A program made the translations under genes and the position numbers. Source: Mesostigma viride (taxonomy: Eukaryota > Streptophyta > Mesostigmatophyceae > Mesostigmatales > Mesostigmataceae). Taken from it: DNA of 55,000 nt. The notes beneath the pieces are model-generated. The model did not search any database, had not been told where the DNA came from, and saw only the letters and a list, made by a program, of their open reading frames with translations. Where the stretch lies: positions 284,847 to 339,846 of the forward strand of contig RPFO01000380.1 of the NCBI GenBank assembly GCA_009746045.1, in the 5' to 3' direction. Below are positions 29,491 to 41,089 of the stretch, piece after piece (positions within the stretch are counted from its first letter, which is position 1; the number at the start of each line of letters is the position of its first letter).

Positions 29491-32400
29491 TTATCTGAGA
29501 GCCACCGTGGCATTCCGAATGGCAAGATACTCTTGAATTTTTTCTTCTGGCAAGTGCCGCAGGTAATGGAAAGCTCGGGCATTTGCGTACCGCAGCTTGG
29601 TCTTTGGATCTGAGTAGGGAGCCTGCAGCGCAGCGCAGCGCGTTCACAAACAGATAAGTTGAACACGTTATAAGGAACCTGTCATTACCGTGATTAGCAA
29701 CATTCTGATTTGGCACGCCGCAATATTGACTAGATCGCTATCCGTGTATTTTAAACCACTCCTTAACCGATATATAGCCTGGGCATGATAAATGAAGCAT
29801 ACGCTGATGGATGTTTCAAAGAATCATCATTCCTATACACACCTGGGAAGGACCTGTGGCACCAGGTTGACAAGACAAGATAACCTTCAAATGACCCCAC
29901 CCACTTACACAGCACTCCTTGTGACCTCCTGACAGGCCTACTTGTACTTATAGCTTAAATCCTCATTTTTAAGGAGAGAGCTAGCGACAAAGCCATGCCG
30001 TACCGGCATCAGAACGACAGCGACATGTATTTTAAGGGCACACAACAGAGATTACATGTGTTGTCTCCGGCTCAGCATGAGTGCAAGGGGCAACCAAACA
30101 GAACGTTTGATATTGCACACAGAAAATCTTTCAAAACAATGTTTGTTTGTATTGCAGAGTATTGCTTAGGCCTAGTCAAGAAACAGCATAGGCTAGGAAG
30201 AGATAGGTGTTACTGATGGGGTAGGGAAAAAAATTCATAGGCAGAATGGGTCCACAGCAACCTCTATGACAACATGTACATATGTCCATTAAGCTGACAC
30301 CAACAGATCAGCAAAACAGAGAGGAGGCCCTTGAAAGACTGAGCGGTCCAGAAAATAACTATAAAGACTAAGCTACCACCAATGAAGAGTAAAAAAGAGT
30401 GAGGCACCAGAGCAGGCAAGCATGGGTGACCCTCACCCGATGCTCACCTTCAATCCGGTGATATCGCAGTACTTCTTGGCAGGGTACATGGACGGTGGCG
30501 CTTGAATATTTACATCTGGGGCAGGCAAAAGAAGCCACAAAGGACTCCAAAAATGGGGTTCAGAATTGCTAACATGACAGACAATGAAGCAAACTTTCCT
30601 TTAAAAAAGATTCCAGTAGTATTCTCAGTACTACTCTCATAGTGATCTCATAGCAGCACCGTGCCTGCGAGAGGAACGGAGACACTCATGGCAACTCTTG
30701 GGGATGTATCCACATGTCAGCCGGTGTTTTTGCTAACGGACCGCGTGCAGTCATGTGTGACCGCCGACCGCCGGATTTCGGAGTCCGCGGTCACACATGA
30801 CCGCCGGATTTTGGTGGCTGCGGTCACACATGACCGCGGGATTTTGGAGACCGCGGTCACAGCCATGCTGCGGTCACAGGCATGCTGCGGTCACAGGTCT
30901 ACAGCAGCTAGTCTTGTGACCGTAGCCACGTCTGGCAGCAGGTTGTGGGTCCATCGGCCGGTCAGTGGTCTGTCAGGTAACTTCGAGCTGTACAGGTTTC
31001 GTCAGAATTCGTAGGAATCAGATAAGAATCGGGTTTACTCGACAAGGGAGGTAGGTATTTAGTAGTTACCACTAAAAAGACGTCAGTTAGAAATTCGGCT
31101 CTAGTCTATTTTCAGTTCTAGACAGCAGCGACGTTGAGGACCTACCTATCTAATGGGGCTTTCACGTTACAAAATACCTGATATAAATCTATTCCCTGCG
31201 TTCTTGACAGTGCGGGAAGTCATTGATGGCTGACAACGTCGAAAACATTATGCCCGTTCTTTAGATCGACTGCAGGGGATCAGCAGCGTGATAATCGCTA
31301 TGAAAAACGGAACAAAATAACAAGCTTTATGTCTAGGTAGCGCTGCTATAATGGGTGGGGACTAAGCTTGCCCTAGCATTTGATATGAACACTTCGGGTA
31401 ACGACAAATCGAACATGGCCAACAAGAATTGAAAAACGTCTAGTTTAGGAGTGGCCTCGGCCTCAGGCAGAGCTAAGGGCGTATGTTTAGTATCGTGGCT
31501 CATTCCACGAAATTCATCAGGCACAGCTGGCTGCAGCCCTCCTGACGACACCATCCCTGAAGCAAGGCCTGATTCGGCACCATCGTCAGGCAACTTGCAG
31601 CCGCCTGGGAATGTGAATCGTGTCGGAGCTAGTCGCCGTTTGGAATCTAACCAGGCGAACAGGGGGGAAAGGTCTGGGGCGAGTGGCCATGACTCTTCTT
31701 CTGACCCATTGCTCCTTTGATTTTTCTTACCTACAATCTTGCGGAAGATGTGGGCATTTGGGCGCCGTCATGGCCTTAAGCCTAAGCAAGAAGATGCAAA
31801 GCGTCCATTAAGTGAGACAACTGCAGTGAAGGATGTATGCTATTGTTTTATGTAGCATTTTCAGTCAAGCAGGTAGGATTGAGTTTTTAACCTCCATAGC
31901 CCTTGGAACATGCCCCATGGCCCAAGTCGCAGGTGTAATCATTAATGTGTATTATGAATGCGCCATTAGGGTAAGCCAGTTTGTGTTTATGCTCAAGGCT
32001 TTAGGCCCAAGGGTGAAGGGGTCATCTAATTTTGTTGATGCAGTAATTCCACATAAGTAAAAGTACTAAGTTGTGATGTAAGTAGACTAAAGCCAGAGTT
32101 CCTATAATAGTTGCCTATACAATAGGTGTCTCACTTAATAACCCCCCCCTGGCCCCCCCACAAGCCTAGGCTGAGGCATTGGAACGTATAACACATCACA
32201 CACAATACTTGCAACAAAGCTATGTAAGGTCATGCGCGACCGCGGGATTTTGGTGGCCGAGGTCACCGCGACCGCAGCCCAAAAACCCTTAGCAAAAACA
32301 CTGATGTCAGCACCGAAGATTCAGGGCGAGCAAACCTATAACTCGTAACTCACAGGTGGGCTCACACGCGGGCAGTAGATGATAATTTTCAGCCTGGATT

Positions 32401-32558
32401 ATCTGCTTTAGATGCTTCCAATGTCGAGACTTCTTGTCTCCGCCGTCTTTCCTTGACTTTTTAAAAGGCAGTTGCGGCGGTAATATCAAGTCGGGATCAA
32501 GTACAGCCTGTGTCTGACCGTTTGAAAAGTTGACGTCTGCTGTAGCAGAGCTCGGGGT
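29491..32558 (-). CDS. INO80C: INO80 chromatin-remodelling complex subunit IES6/INO80C (YL1-C domain)
   Basis: Three exons on the minus strand: 32,558-32,354, 30,515-30,448 and 29,622-29,491, all GT-AG and in phase. They encode the conserved core of the Ies6/INO80C family: SRHWKHLKQIIQAENYHLLP, then across the junction YVNIQAPPSMYPAKKYCDIT, and the YL1-C domain APYSDPKTKLRYANARAFHY ending VALR-stop. In yeast and animals the subunit joins the Arp5 module of INO80, which slides nucleosomes. The visible part is 134 aa; exon 1 is missing, because no in-frame ATG precedes the acceptor at 32,559 (the frame is open only to 32,591). The 1.84-kb intron contains a TIR element (30,715-32,309). The final exon ends soon after the YL1-C motif, as in homologues. 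Confidence 0.88.
30757..30900 (+). repeat. GGTCACACATGACCGC minisatellite-like repeats
   Basis: Three imperfect units with the pattern (GACCGC)GGATTTTGG..(GCGGTCACA) followed by two short CATGCTGCGGTCACAGG units. Each unit is itself nearly palindromic (GCGGTCACACATGACCGC). Related sequence recurs inverted at 32,232-32,275 inside the opposite end of the same element. Confidence 0.75.
31807..32139. mobile_element. MITE-like element with ATTAAGTGAGACA termini
   Basis: The left end ATTAAGTGAGACAACTG (31,807) and right end TGTCTCACTTAAT (32,127-32,139) form 13-bp terminal inverted repeats about 330 bp apart. A second, much shorter member with the same termini is at 37,646-37,701. The internal sequence is non-coding. 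Confidence 0.6.
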
Positions 32559-32591
32559 CTGTAAACGACGCGTCAATGGTGCCCAATCCAC

Positions 32592-33734
32592 AAGAAAAGA
32601 TACATTTCCAGAACGTAAGGAAGCAATTTACCAACGCAGTGCCGCATCATGCAAATACATGCCTTTCGCGACCGACAGACTTGTGGCAAAAATGCCAAAT
32701 CATACCTCTGGACGCTTTCTGGGTGCCATCGCGACTTAACGACCGAGCAAGCCGCCCCTAGATCAACGTAATAATACCACAAAAGTTGCACCTTCCCTGG
32801 TACCGGTTATTGATTGACTAACGACACACTGAGCAATTGACGCCGAGCTACCGTCCTAAGCTTTCCGAGCATTTTCTGAAAGACTCCGTAGAACGCTACA
32901 CGCGCGTGTTACTTTTCGTGCCCCGTTTGCTACAATCGTGGCCAAGAAGCTTCGTCCAGTGCCCTCACTGCCCTGGGGTCGTGTCCGCCATGGGTGACCG
33001 CCTGACCAGCCAGGCAAATGGAATTAGTGATGGTGCTGGGCGCTGGCATCTGCCGCAGGCGATGTTGCTAGTAGCTACTAGCTACAGTAGCTCAGGGGGA
33101 TTCGCGGGAAATCTTGTTGGGGGGCCAAACGCCCAAACCGCATGTTGACAGGTGGAGCAGGTGGAGGATCCATTACAAGTTTTGCCGGCTTCGCCCGCGA
33201 CATTGGAGCCTATTGGAGCTCGTACTTTTTGTGGCCGGTCCCCGGCCAGGTACATATTATTTTGTACTTTATCTCCTATCCAGGGTAGGAGATAGTTTTC
33301 AACTGCGCACGTGCGCTGCTCCATCCTTGGGCCAAACCACCAGTCCTGTTGGCTACCCATGTGCGGCGTGGGCAACAACAACCACAACAACATGTGAGTT
33401 GTGAGCCTGAATCATTAGAAATTATAATGGATTTCGATGTGCCAGTATTTACTGGAAGGACGGGGAAGAAGACGTCAGCTGCTTTGCTGTTTGATCGGAA
33501 ATTTTACAAGCGAGAGCCACATCTTTAACTGTGTTAACAGTGAGGGCGTGCAAGGTCTCTTAGGACAACATCCGCTAATATCTCGGGCAACAAAATGAAA
33601 TATTTGGCATGAGGCTGCAGGCTAGGGGGGTGCAATGGTGGTGAAGACAAGGCTAGCTCCTTCTGTTATATAGAAGTTCAAATATTAAAAGGCGCCTGAC
33701 GAGGGATACGCGGATGACGATTTCGCTGTGACAA
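32592..33734. other. Divergent intergenic region, INO80C / CPBP protease
   Basis: It should contain the missing first exon of INO80C and both promoters. Open frames at 33,082-33,393 (minus) and 33,114-33,404 (plus) overlap each other and show no recognisable domain or convincing splice sites. Confidence 0.4.
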
Positions 33735-36700
33735 ATGCAGTTGCGTATTTGCGATCCCATTTCTCCAGCTGTTGCGGGATCCGATATCCATGCTACAATT
33801 CAGCGACTGCGCGGTCCTCGTCATGCCGTCACCTGGAAAAATTCTGGACATTGTTATCGCGGCCAGCCAGGGCGCATGCATGCGCACAATTTTCGTAGTT
33901 CGGGCTTGATATATTTGGATAAGACATTTACTCACACCAGCAATTCCGACCGGCGGGGACGCAGTCTGAGTGGTTCTCCTGCAGACCCGCGCCCATGCTT
34001 GATGAGAGCCAAGGGCCAGGTACTACCCTCTATGCTGATGTTGGTTTTGTGGTCATGCTCAGGTATCGTGGCGGTTCAATGTCTCGGTCGTTTCAGCGAT
34101 TCCTTATCCCTGCAGGACTTCTGCAGCTAGCGTGTACCGACCCTCTTGATGTTGGTTGAAATCTGGTATCATCTCATATAAAAAGAAGCAGAATGGAATT
34201 TTGAGAGTAACGGATTCGCCAGAGATGTACGGGGAAACACCTAGCTATGAGGTATGTGGGCGGGGCATGCCCAACTTCTGTCTTCTGCACACAACAGGCA
34301 GGTGAGTGGCAGCCAATGAGACGTCGGGCAGTAGTATAACGGACATGTAAGGCTGGCATTCTCGGTTCTAGCTTCGTAGTGTTCCTCATAGGAGCTCCTG
34401 TAAATTCCCCGCCCCTAGAGCTCGGAGCTCCTGTAAATTTTCCGCCCCTCGTGCGCAAGTAACTGGTTATACCCATGCATATGCCGCATCACCACACACC
34501 AAGAGCCACATGGCATTCCCTGCTAATAATACTGCTCGAGCTAGAGCCTCTCAAATTTATTGAGCCCCGATTTATTTGAATGGCATTGACCTTATTAAGC
34601 GGCTTACGCATCGCCTCAAGCATCTACTCAAGGGCATTCTCCGCAAATGCGCTGCCATAAACTTTTGATAGAACCCCTGGGCATCATACTATAATCGATG
34701 GCCTTGGCGGATTGCGAAATTCCTTTCTCTGATCGCTCTATTGCTTTTTTTTTGCTCGTGTTTGCCTTCATTCCTTCATTAATAAATAAAATCAATAATA
34801 ATTGCTGTCGGTCCATCTTCTGCAACGCCATCAATTTCTCATCACTTGCTGTGCTTTCTTCTTGGTTCCCTATCACATGCTCCCTGTTTGCAGTGCCCCT
34901 ATCAGCATGGCCCTTGTTTACAGTGTCCCTATTTGCATGGTCCTTACTTGCAATGTCCCTATTGGCATCTCTCTATTGGCATGGCCTCTTCCAATATCGA
35001 CATGTGGCGCCTGCCCTTGCTCTCGTGCCATGGCCATGTATCCCTTGGATCTTAATTGCCAGGGGGCAGATTCGGGGCCATCCTCCTCAAACAACTCTGT
35101 GAGGACCAACCCTACCTCACCATCGCCCAGCCAAAAACCAGCTCAGGCGTCCGCTTGGGGCGAAGCCCCCTCCTCCCCTTTGAGGGATGTCCCCATCCGA
35201 CAAGTGGATTCTAACATAGTCAAGGGAGATGGTCCTGTGCGACCGGGGAAGCAGGCGGTTGATCCGCCCACCATTAAAAAGGTCGTCCAAGAGGAGGGCG
35301 AGGGGCTACCAACCGTGTGCCCCTGGGGGACGGGCACACTGGTCACTGTAATGGGTTACTATGTCTGCCTCGCGCTCGTGCTCGGTGTTGGCGGCACGTC
35401 GCTCTCTGCCGCACTCACGGGCACCACCATGGAGGCGATGACGGCCAGGGACAAGGTGGGTGCCCAGCGCATAGCAGTGGCAGGCTGGATTTGTGGTGGG
35501 CGCCCCACTGGTGTAGGCTGGAGCATTCCTAGTGGTGAGCTTGGCCGGTGGCTGTATGTGGTGGCGGTGGGCCGGATGTGTGGTGGGTACCTCGCTGTAC
35601 CAGTCTGGACGTGTGAGTCATATCATGGACTGGATCTGTTCCTGGCGCTCCAAAGGCAGAGACCAACCACCTGAGTAGCGGGGCCTTGACCTTAGTGCGT
35701 GGGGGGGAGGGGGAGGCGAAACGCTCGCTCCTTGATCTTTGCTTACCCTGGCGCCGTCGAAACAGTGGGTCGTGTAGGCCATGCAAGTCCAACGTCCCAA
35801 GGTCCTTCCAGTGCTCGTGTAGACTAGTCAGGCGGTCCCCAAGCCTAGTCTGGTGGTTATGTGAACGTGACATTCCCATGGACATGTGCTTGACATGAAG
35901 CACTTCTGTTCCTGCTAGCTCTCTGCTGTCCCCTAGGACATGGGGCTATTGGCTCTATCGCCGATAGGCACCTGCTATGTGCTTTGTTCCACCGGCCGTT
36001 ATATCGCATCTTGCCTCGTCTGGTCGCTGACAGTGTCGGCGAGGGGCACGACGGTCTGGGTGGCATCGTGCGCATCGCTGGCCAGTCTAAATCTTTTGCT
36101 TCTTTCGTTGTTCCACGACCCGCTTCTGCGTGCTCTTTTCATCCTTGCCCACTGCCATCCCACAAAATGTCCTCCCTCTTCTTTATCCCAGGCCCTGGCG
36201 TTGCTGAGCTGTCAAACGCTGCAAGGGGCCGGCGTCGCGCTCATCCTGCGCTCCTGCCTGCAAGAATTTGCGCCGCTACCCCCCCAGTGGTTCCATTGGA
36301 GGGTGCCCTCGGTGGGACAGGTGGCATCCGTGGCGGGTGGCGGCATCACCCTCTTCGTGGCGTGTGCCGCAGCCATCTCGTTGACAGGCGTGGAGGTTGG
36401 TGGCGCATTAATATGCCATCTATGAATAGGCACGCTGCAGATTCTACAGGGCTATCTAATAAAGGAGGCGCGTGCTCATCTGTTCTGACCAGGGTGTGAG
36501 GGACAGGGTGCGGTTCCTGCTTGCTGGGTGGGTGGCATGCTATCGACTGGCATATGTTATACAAAGTTGAGTGACATGCCTACAACCTTGGGTGCAGGCC
36601 CTGCGCACCTGCGTACTCATCCTTGGGGAGCACCATGTTGTGACATGCGTTGTCATGACCTGCTGACAAGCCTGCACAATTACCTGTGCACGTGCACCAA

Positions 36701-37396
36701 CAAACAATTTCCTAAAGTGTGATAAGCACTGTGCTGCAGAGCACTAAAGTGTGATAAGCACTGTGCTGCAGAGCAATATGCACTGCCCGTGGCCCTGCCT
36801 CCGCATCTGCACGGCATCCCGAGCAGATGACCACCATGTTTGTCTTGTAAAGGAAACTGGGGGTGTTGCTTTCTGCAGCTTTCCTGTATTGCCTTGTGTT
36901 ATTATGATAGTAGTATCCGAGTTCATTGCAGGTATGAAGACTTGTATAGCCAGCCAGCAATCAGGCTTGAGCTGCACGTGGCTTGATGAGACTTGATGGA
37001 GTCTTCGTGTGTCGGTACTTTCACGCGCAGGCGGAGGCGACTCGACAAGCATCGGTCCAGCAGCTTGTCTCCTCGAGCGATGTCACAACAGAGTTAGCGA
37101 CAGTTGTCGGCATTTGCATGGTTACGCCCCTGCTGGAAGAGGTTGTCTTCCGTGGTTTTTTTCTGGCATCCCTGGGGACCATGGTGTCCCCCTGGTCGGC
37201 GGTGGCGCTGAGCTCTCTGGCGTTTGCCACGTGTCACTTTAACCCGGCGGAGTTCCCCATGCTGTTTCTCATGGGGCTAGTGTTTGGCGGGCTGTATGCA
37301 CGATCAGGCAATCTGGCAGCCCCTGTCATGGCCCATGCAGCATGGAATGGACTGATATTGTTTGCCACATTCTGGGTGCAACAGCATGTTTCATAA
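33735..37396 (+). CDS. CPBP-family (CAAX/ABI) intramembrane metalloprotease, probably plastid-targeted
   Basis: Exons: 33,735-34,019 (putative leader), 35,063-35,455, 36,192-36,395 and 37,031-37,396; every junction is phase 0 and GT-AG, giving about 415 aa. Exon 2 ends in a membrane segment (VTVMGYYVCLALVLGVGG), exon 3 holds another, and exon 4 carries the family signature: PLLEEVVFRGF (EExxxR, about residues 330-335), ATCHFNP (His about 363) and APVMAHAAWNG (His about 396, Asn about 400). These residues bind the metal of CPBP proteases. The leader is Arg/Ser/His-rich, compatible with a transit peptide, but it is the least certain exon: it starts at an ATG without other support. Substrate unknown. 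Confidence 0.78.
34391..34449 (+). repeat. Tandem duplication, 26-bp unit twice
   Basis: GGAGCTCCTGTAAATT plus CCCCGCCCCT (34,391-34,416) is repeated with two changes at 34,424-34,449. It lies in the first intron of the CPBP gene. Confidence 0.8.
36713..36775 (+). repeat. Tandem duplication, 32-bp unit twice
   Basis: The unit starting TAAAGTGTGATAAGCACTGT occurs at 36,713-36,744 and again at 36,745-36,775 with one change at the end. It lies in the last intron of the CPBP gene. Confidence 0.88.
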
Positions 37397-37645
37397 GTCA
37401 CGAAGCACCAGAATGCTTTTAATCCCTGAGTGTGCATAGCGGGAAGGGGGCAGAGACCGGCCATTCCCGTCCCTCATGCCACAGGCATGCCACAGGGTGC
37501 ACATGATGGGCTGTGTAGAGGATATATAGGCCTCGATCCGTGATCTGGAAAAAGATGCAGCTAGGACTTGTAAGGCCACGTGGGCTCAGGTAGTAGAGGA
37601 CCATGAAACCCTTGCTGCATGTGGGGAAGAAGCGTGTCCAATTAT

Positions 37646-37701
37646 ATTAAGTGAGACAACTATGCATGAACGTATGGCGATCCATAGTTGTCTCACTTAA
37701 T
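37646..37701. mobile_element. Short palindromic MITE-like element
   Basis: A perfect 19-bp inverted repeat, ATTAAGTGAGACAACTATG (37,646-37,664) and its complement (37,683-37,701), with an 18-base spacer. The termini are those of the element at 31,807-32,139. It lies 250 bases after the CPBP stop. Confidence 0.72.
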
Positions 37702-37925
37702 TTGGGCAGAATGCCTGGCAAGACCGAGCCAGGGCCTGGCACTACACGTGGCATGCTTTAGGACAGTTAGTGTAGGCTAGCTTTAGCTTGACAGAATAGA
37801 TCGATCCGGTAGGATTGTTTGCCTCCATCCATCCATCCGTCCTGGCTCCCCTGGGAGCACGAGTTTGATCGTAAATTAATTAAGAATTCAATTGAATATA
37901 TATTTGATATATTAAAAACTATACA

Positions 37926-38183
37926 GACACTCCCGGCCAGTTAGGCTCGAAACACACGCCCTGATCAAGCAAGCTGTTTCCGGCCCCACGTACCGTCTAG
38001 GTCATATAGTTGCTCTACACGTAAGCCAGCCATAATTTCAATGCAGAAAGGCTACACATTTCCATCACCATTCATATTCATCATCCTGAACGACTCGAAA
38101 ACGCGGACAAGATAATGGCAGGCTCGAGCTACCATGGTCCGGATTCTTCCGATTTCTGGCCTGCGCTGGTTGTCTCCTTGATA
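37926..38183 (-). repeat. Dispersed repeat, copy 2 (inverted relative to copy 1)
   Basis: Reverse-complement match to 18,337-18,594 across the full length, including the GTTGTCTCCTTGAT edge and the ACACTCCCGGCCAGTTAGGC edge. It is preceded by an AT-rich stretch with TTAATTAAGAATTCAATTGA. No gene is seen in 37,702-38,700 around it. Confidence 0.75.
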
Positions 38184-38702
38184 TATTCAAAACTATAATT
38201 ACTTACATCAGAGTGAAGGCACCCAATTAAACATTAAACATTAATTAATTAATTAAGGGGAGGTGGCACCCCAAAACCCTTAAAATTTGACATATGCTAA
38301 TATCACTTGAAATTCATTTGCACAATGCTGAATTATGATTGGGGGCACTAAATAACATCTCTAGTGAGTTGTCCATGCACTTGTTGGGGGTACTACCCCC
38401 ATATATACGCCAATAATGCGCTATAAATAGCAAAAGACGCTAATTAGGGCTGGGTATGCCCCAGCCAATGCACTTATTTGTTGGCTACCAAAAATCAAGG
38501 TCATATAGTTCCCTGAGTTTGTAGCTTGCTGAGCTATTTACATCATGGAAATGGCAAAACCTTGAACAGTTATTAATTTTCCCGCAAAACAGGTCATTTT
38601 TTACCGGACATTGAGAATAAACACATCATAAACACTTCCGATAAGGCCACAAAATCAACAAAAATTCCGGCTAACAGGGGGACAGCAGTGTTCCAAGTCC
38701 CG

Positions 38703-39086
38703 GGTCATTCCGACAAGTCTAGCTCAAGTTATTGCGTCAGACGTGTTTTCAGAAAAATGCCCGCTAAAACAGAAAATGTCACTATATCAGCCCTTGTAAG
38801 CATCCTGCACAAGGCAGGCAGGGCAAAACCAATCCCCCTTGGGCTCCTTAGTCAACGGGGGGTCAGCGCAGCACCCATGCAGTCCTCCCTTGCACCCGGA
38901 TGTGCTGCACAGCAGGAAAGGGACACCGTCAATTTCATCCGGGGACGCACATGCAAGGCAAGGAATATCATCAACATCATTCTCATCATCACTGCTACCT
39001 TCCCCATCGCCCCCCTGCCCCTCCCTTTGCATCACGTCGTGACAGCCACCCTTAAAACTGGTCATTCCGACAAGTCTAGCTCAAGT
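38703..39086. repeat. 27-bp direct repeats flanking the PHD-finger segment
   Basis: GGTCATTCCGACAAGTCTAG plus CTCAAGT occurs exactly at 38,703-38,729 and again at 39,060-39,086. The 330 bases between carry the PHD-finger frame on the minus strand. Exact direct repeats of this length at this spacing are unusual for ordinary unique sequence. Confidence 0.9.
38787..39065 (-). CDS. PHD zinc-finger segment (terminal exon or gene fragment)
   Basis: An open frame of 92 codons. After an acidic Gly/Asp-rich lead, the zinc-binding order C4-H-C3 is complete: IPCLAC (C, C), LLCSTSGC (C, C), GLHGCC (H, C) and WFCPACL (C, C), followed by a stop after QDAYKG. PHD fingers read histone H3 tails in nuclear proteins. 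A probable acceptor, TTTTAAG/GGTGG, lies near 39,050, so this may be the last exon of a larger gene upstream on the minus strand, but I could not find its other exons. Alternatively it is a captured gene fragment in a repeat, given the flanking 27-bp direct repeats. Confidence 0.6.
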   Translation of the reverse strand: MTSFKGGCHDVMQREGQGGDGEGSSDDENDVDDIPCLACASPDEIDGVPFLLCSTSGCKGGLHGCCADPPLTKEPKGDWFCPACLVQDAYKG

Positions 39087-40918
39087 AATAAGGTTATGCG
39101 TGCTAAAACCTGAACATAAGCTTAAGGGGGTTTTTCTTTGTATATGGCCACTTAGGCATGCTGTTTTCCATCCAAAAAGCCAGAAAGCATGCCCCACTCA
39201 ATCACAAAACATAAGCAAACGGCTAGGCACCACATCTGCCCTCACCTGCCCTCGGCATGGCCAACCTTGCCAGCGCAAGCATAGCAACACGATCGCTAGG
39301 CATACATGCCAAGAGAGCATACACTATACTCTACCCAAGGTTACCTTGTAAACTTCATGCCAAGAACTCAGCAAATCTATGATCAACAGCACATATAGTT
39401 AACTCTAGCACACTGATGACGACACATGCTCAAGGTTGGGGGTCACTGTGGCACGCACTGATGGGTTTCCTAGACGACCACTCACCACCTGACAAGGCGC
39501 TAAGGACCACTCAGAAAGCAAGTAAACAAATCACACTTTGCATTCCATCCAACATGCATCAAATCCATGCTGAATATGTTATGAAGTACAAAGGGGTGGC
39601 CACGCACCTCATACTCCTTCACCGTCCCTCGAGCATGGCCAGACTTATAAGTACGTGAATAGCAATAATGATGATGGCACTAACATGCATTACCAGCATT
39701 TTCTATGTTTCTCCCAGGTTAGAATGTAAGGGTTATGCCAACCAAGCTTACCAACACAGCAACAACTCCTTAACTGCCCTACCCGACATGGGCAACAAAC
39801 TGGAACTATGGAGGGCAAGGAACCAAGGAGATCATGGCATACAAAGCTTGCATGCAGTCAACCATGTCAACCATGGTTAGCTCAGCACATTGCTGTCTTG
39901 TCACATCATCATAACAAGGAAAGCTCAAAAAACCAATGATGGCAGCTATCTACATGCAGTCACACAAACGCAATATCTCCAACATGGTCGTCGATAAAAA
40001 AACTTCCTTCCCTACACGATCAAATGCAAAGAAACCAGTGGCGGCCGTTCAGCTTCTGACCGCTGTGATGCCGCTGCGAGGAAAGGGTTCGTCACTATCA
40101 CACAACAAGAAGCGTCCATACGCACAACATCCTTGCCAGAACACGTGCTATGAAATCCCTTACGCCTTCCCTAGGATCTATCGGCTGAGACTGAAGCGGA
40201 TTTGATCAAGACATCAACGAAAACAAGCTAAAGCTGCCAGGTATTCGTCAACACGACGGCGAGCAACGGAGAGTTAACTGGCGGAAACTGACCAAAACGA
40301 ACGCAAAAAACTTCGAACGATGAGCTCTTCGAAGAAAGAACTGATAGTAGATAACAGTCGCCACAAATCTATACCTTGCCCTCGTAGATCCCTCGCCCAG
40401 GCGCGCAACAACGGCCGTTCTTCCATGGAAGGTTCCGACGTGCACTGCGCAGGCCTGAAGAATTACTTACCGAGAATGGCCGAAAATGTAGCAAAAAGCA
40501 CCAGTTCGGTTTGGAAGTCAATGCTACCGATATTAATGCATCCTTCACGATCAAAAAGACCCCCAAAACTGAGAATTTACTGCCGCTATCACGAATTCTA
40601 TTTTATTCCGCGCGACCAAAAAATGCAGTTTACCCCCCATGCCGATGGCAGTAAAAGAAAGCAGCGATATTGTAAACCAGCTACTTGCCGCCACAACCCA
40701 ACATCATTAAATCATCGTATTCAACATTCGAGCAATTTTTTGGCATTTCTCTAGCCCTACATTGCTAGTTTCGCCTAAACGCAGTCGCCATGGCCACTTC
40801 CGCAAGTGGTGCGCGCACGGAGCACCCACTTTTCACGGTACGGCCGGTACCGCGAATTTTTTCGCGCGGAAAATATTCGGCGCGCCACGTCCCCTTAACT
40901 AACTAACTAATTAATAGA
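39087..40918. other. No gene recognised
   Basis: Low-complexity mixed sequence with only short open frames on both strands and no domain motif. The densest open stretch (40,320-40,754) shows no recognisable protein. Unseen exons of the PHD gene could lie here. Confidence 0.4.
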
Positions 40919-40937
40919 CACGTGACTGCGTCACGTG
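40919..40937. repeat. 19-bp palindrome CACGTGACTGCGTCACGTG, copy 1
   Basis: Eight-base inverted arms around a 3-base centre, preceded by AACTAACTAACTAATTAATA. The identical 19-mer occurs at 53,470-53,488, again directly after a TAATTAATTAATTA tract. One copy lies just upstream of LINE copy 2 and the other just beyond the 5-prime end of LINE copy 3. Confidence 0.85.
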
Positions 40938-41089
40938 AGCATAAGTACTGGTTCTCTCATTGATAAGTCCTCAGTGGGAGGGGAACATGCATGGGATGGA
41001 ATGGGACCCAATTAAACATAAACAAAGCCAACGCTAACATGAGCCTACCACGACAAAATAACTACAGCCGGCATGGGACACGCGCGATA

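Larger units (their letters stand above)
30715..32309. mobile_element. TIR-bounded element in the INO80C intron
   Basis: Imperfect inverted ends: TGTCAGCCGGTGTTTTTGCT at 30,715 and its complement near 32,288-32,309, with a perfect 13-bp core (GTGTTTTTGCTAA at 30,724-30,736; TTAGCAAAAACAC at 32,289-32,301). Inside each end lie inverted GGTCACACATGACCGC-type repeats. Internal sequence has no clear transposase; the open frame at 31,333-31,593 is not recognisable. It also contains a smaller MITE-like element (31,807-32,139). Probably a non-autonomous DNA transposon of about 1.6 kb. Confidence 0.6.

Noticed and set aside
31333-31593. Open frame inside the intronic TIR element as a transposase
   Set aside because: No DDE, zinc-finger or helix-turn-helix motif; overlapping frames on the other strand are equally long.
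33082-33404. Overlapping 96-103 codon frames as the missing INO80C first exon
   Set aside because: No similarity to the basic N-terminus expected of the family and no donor in the right phase.
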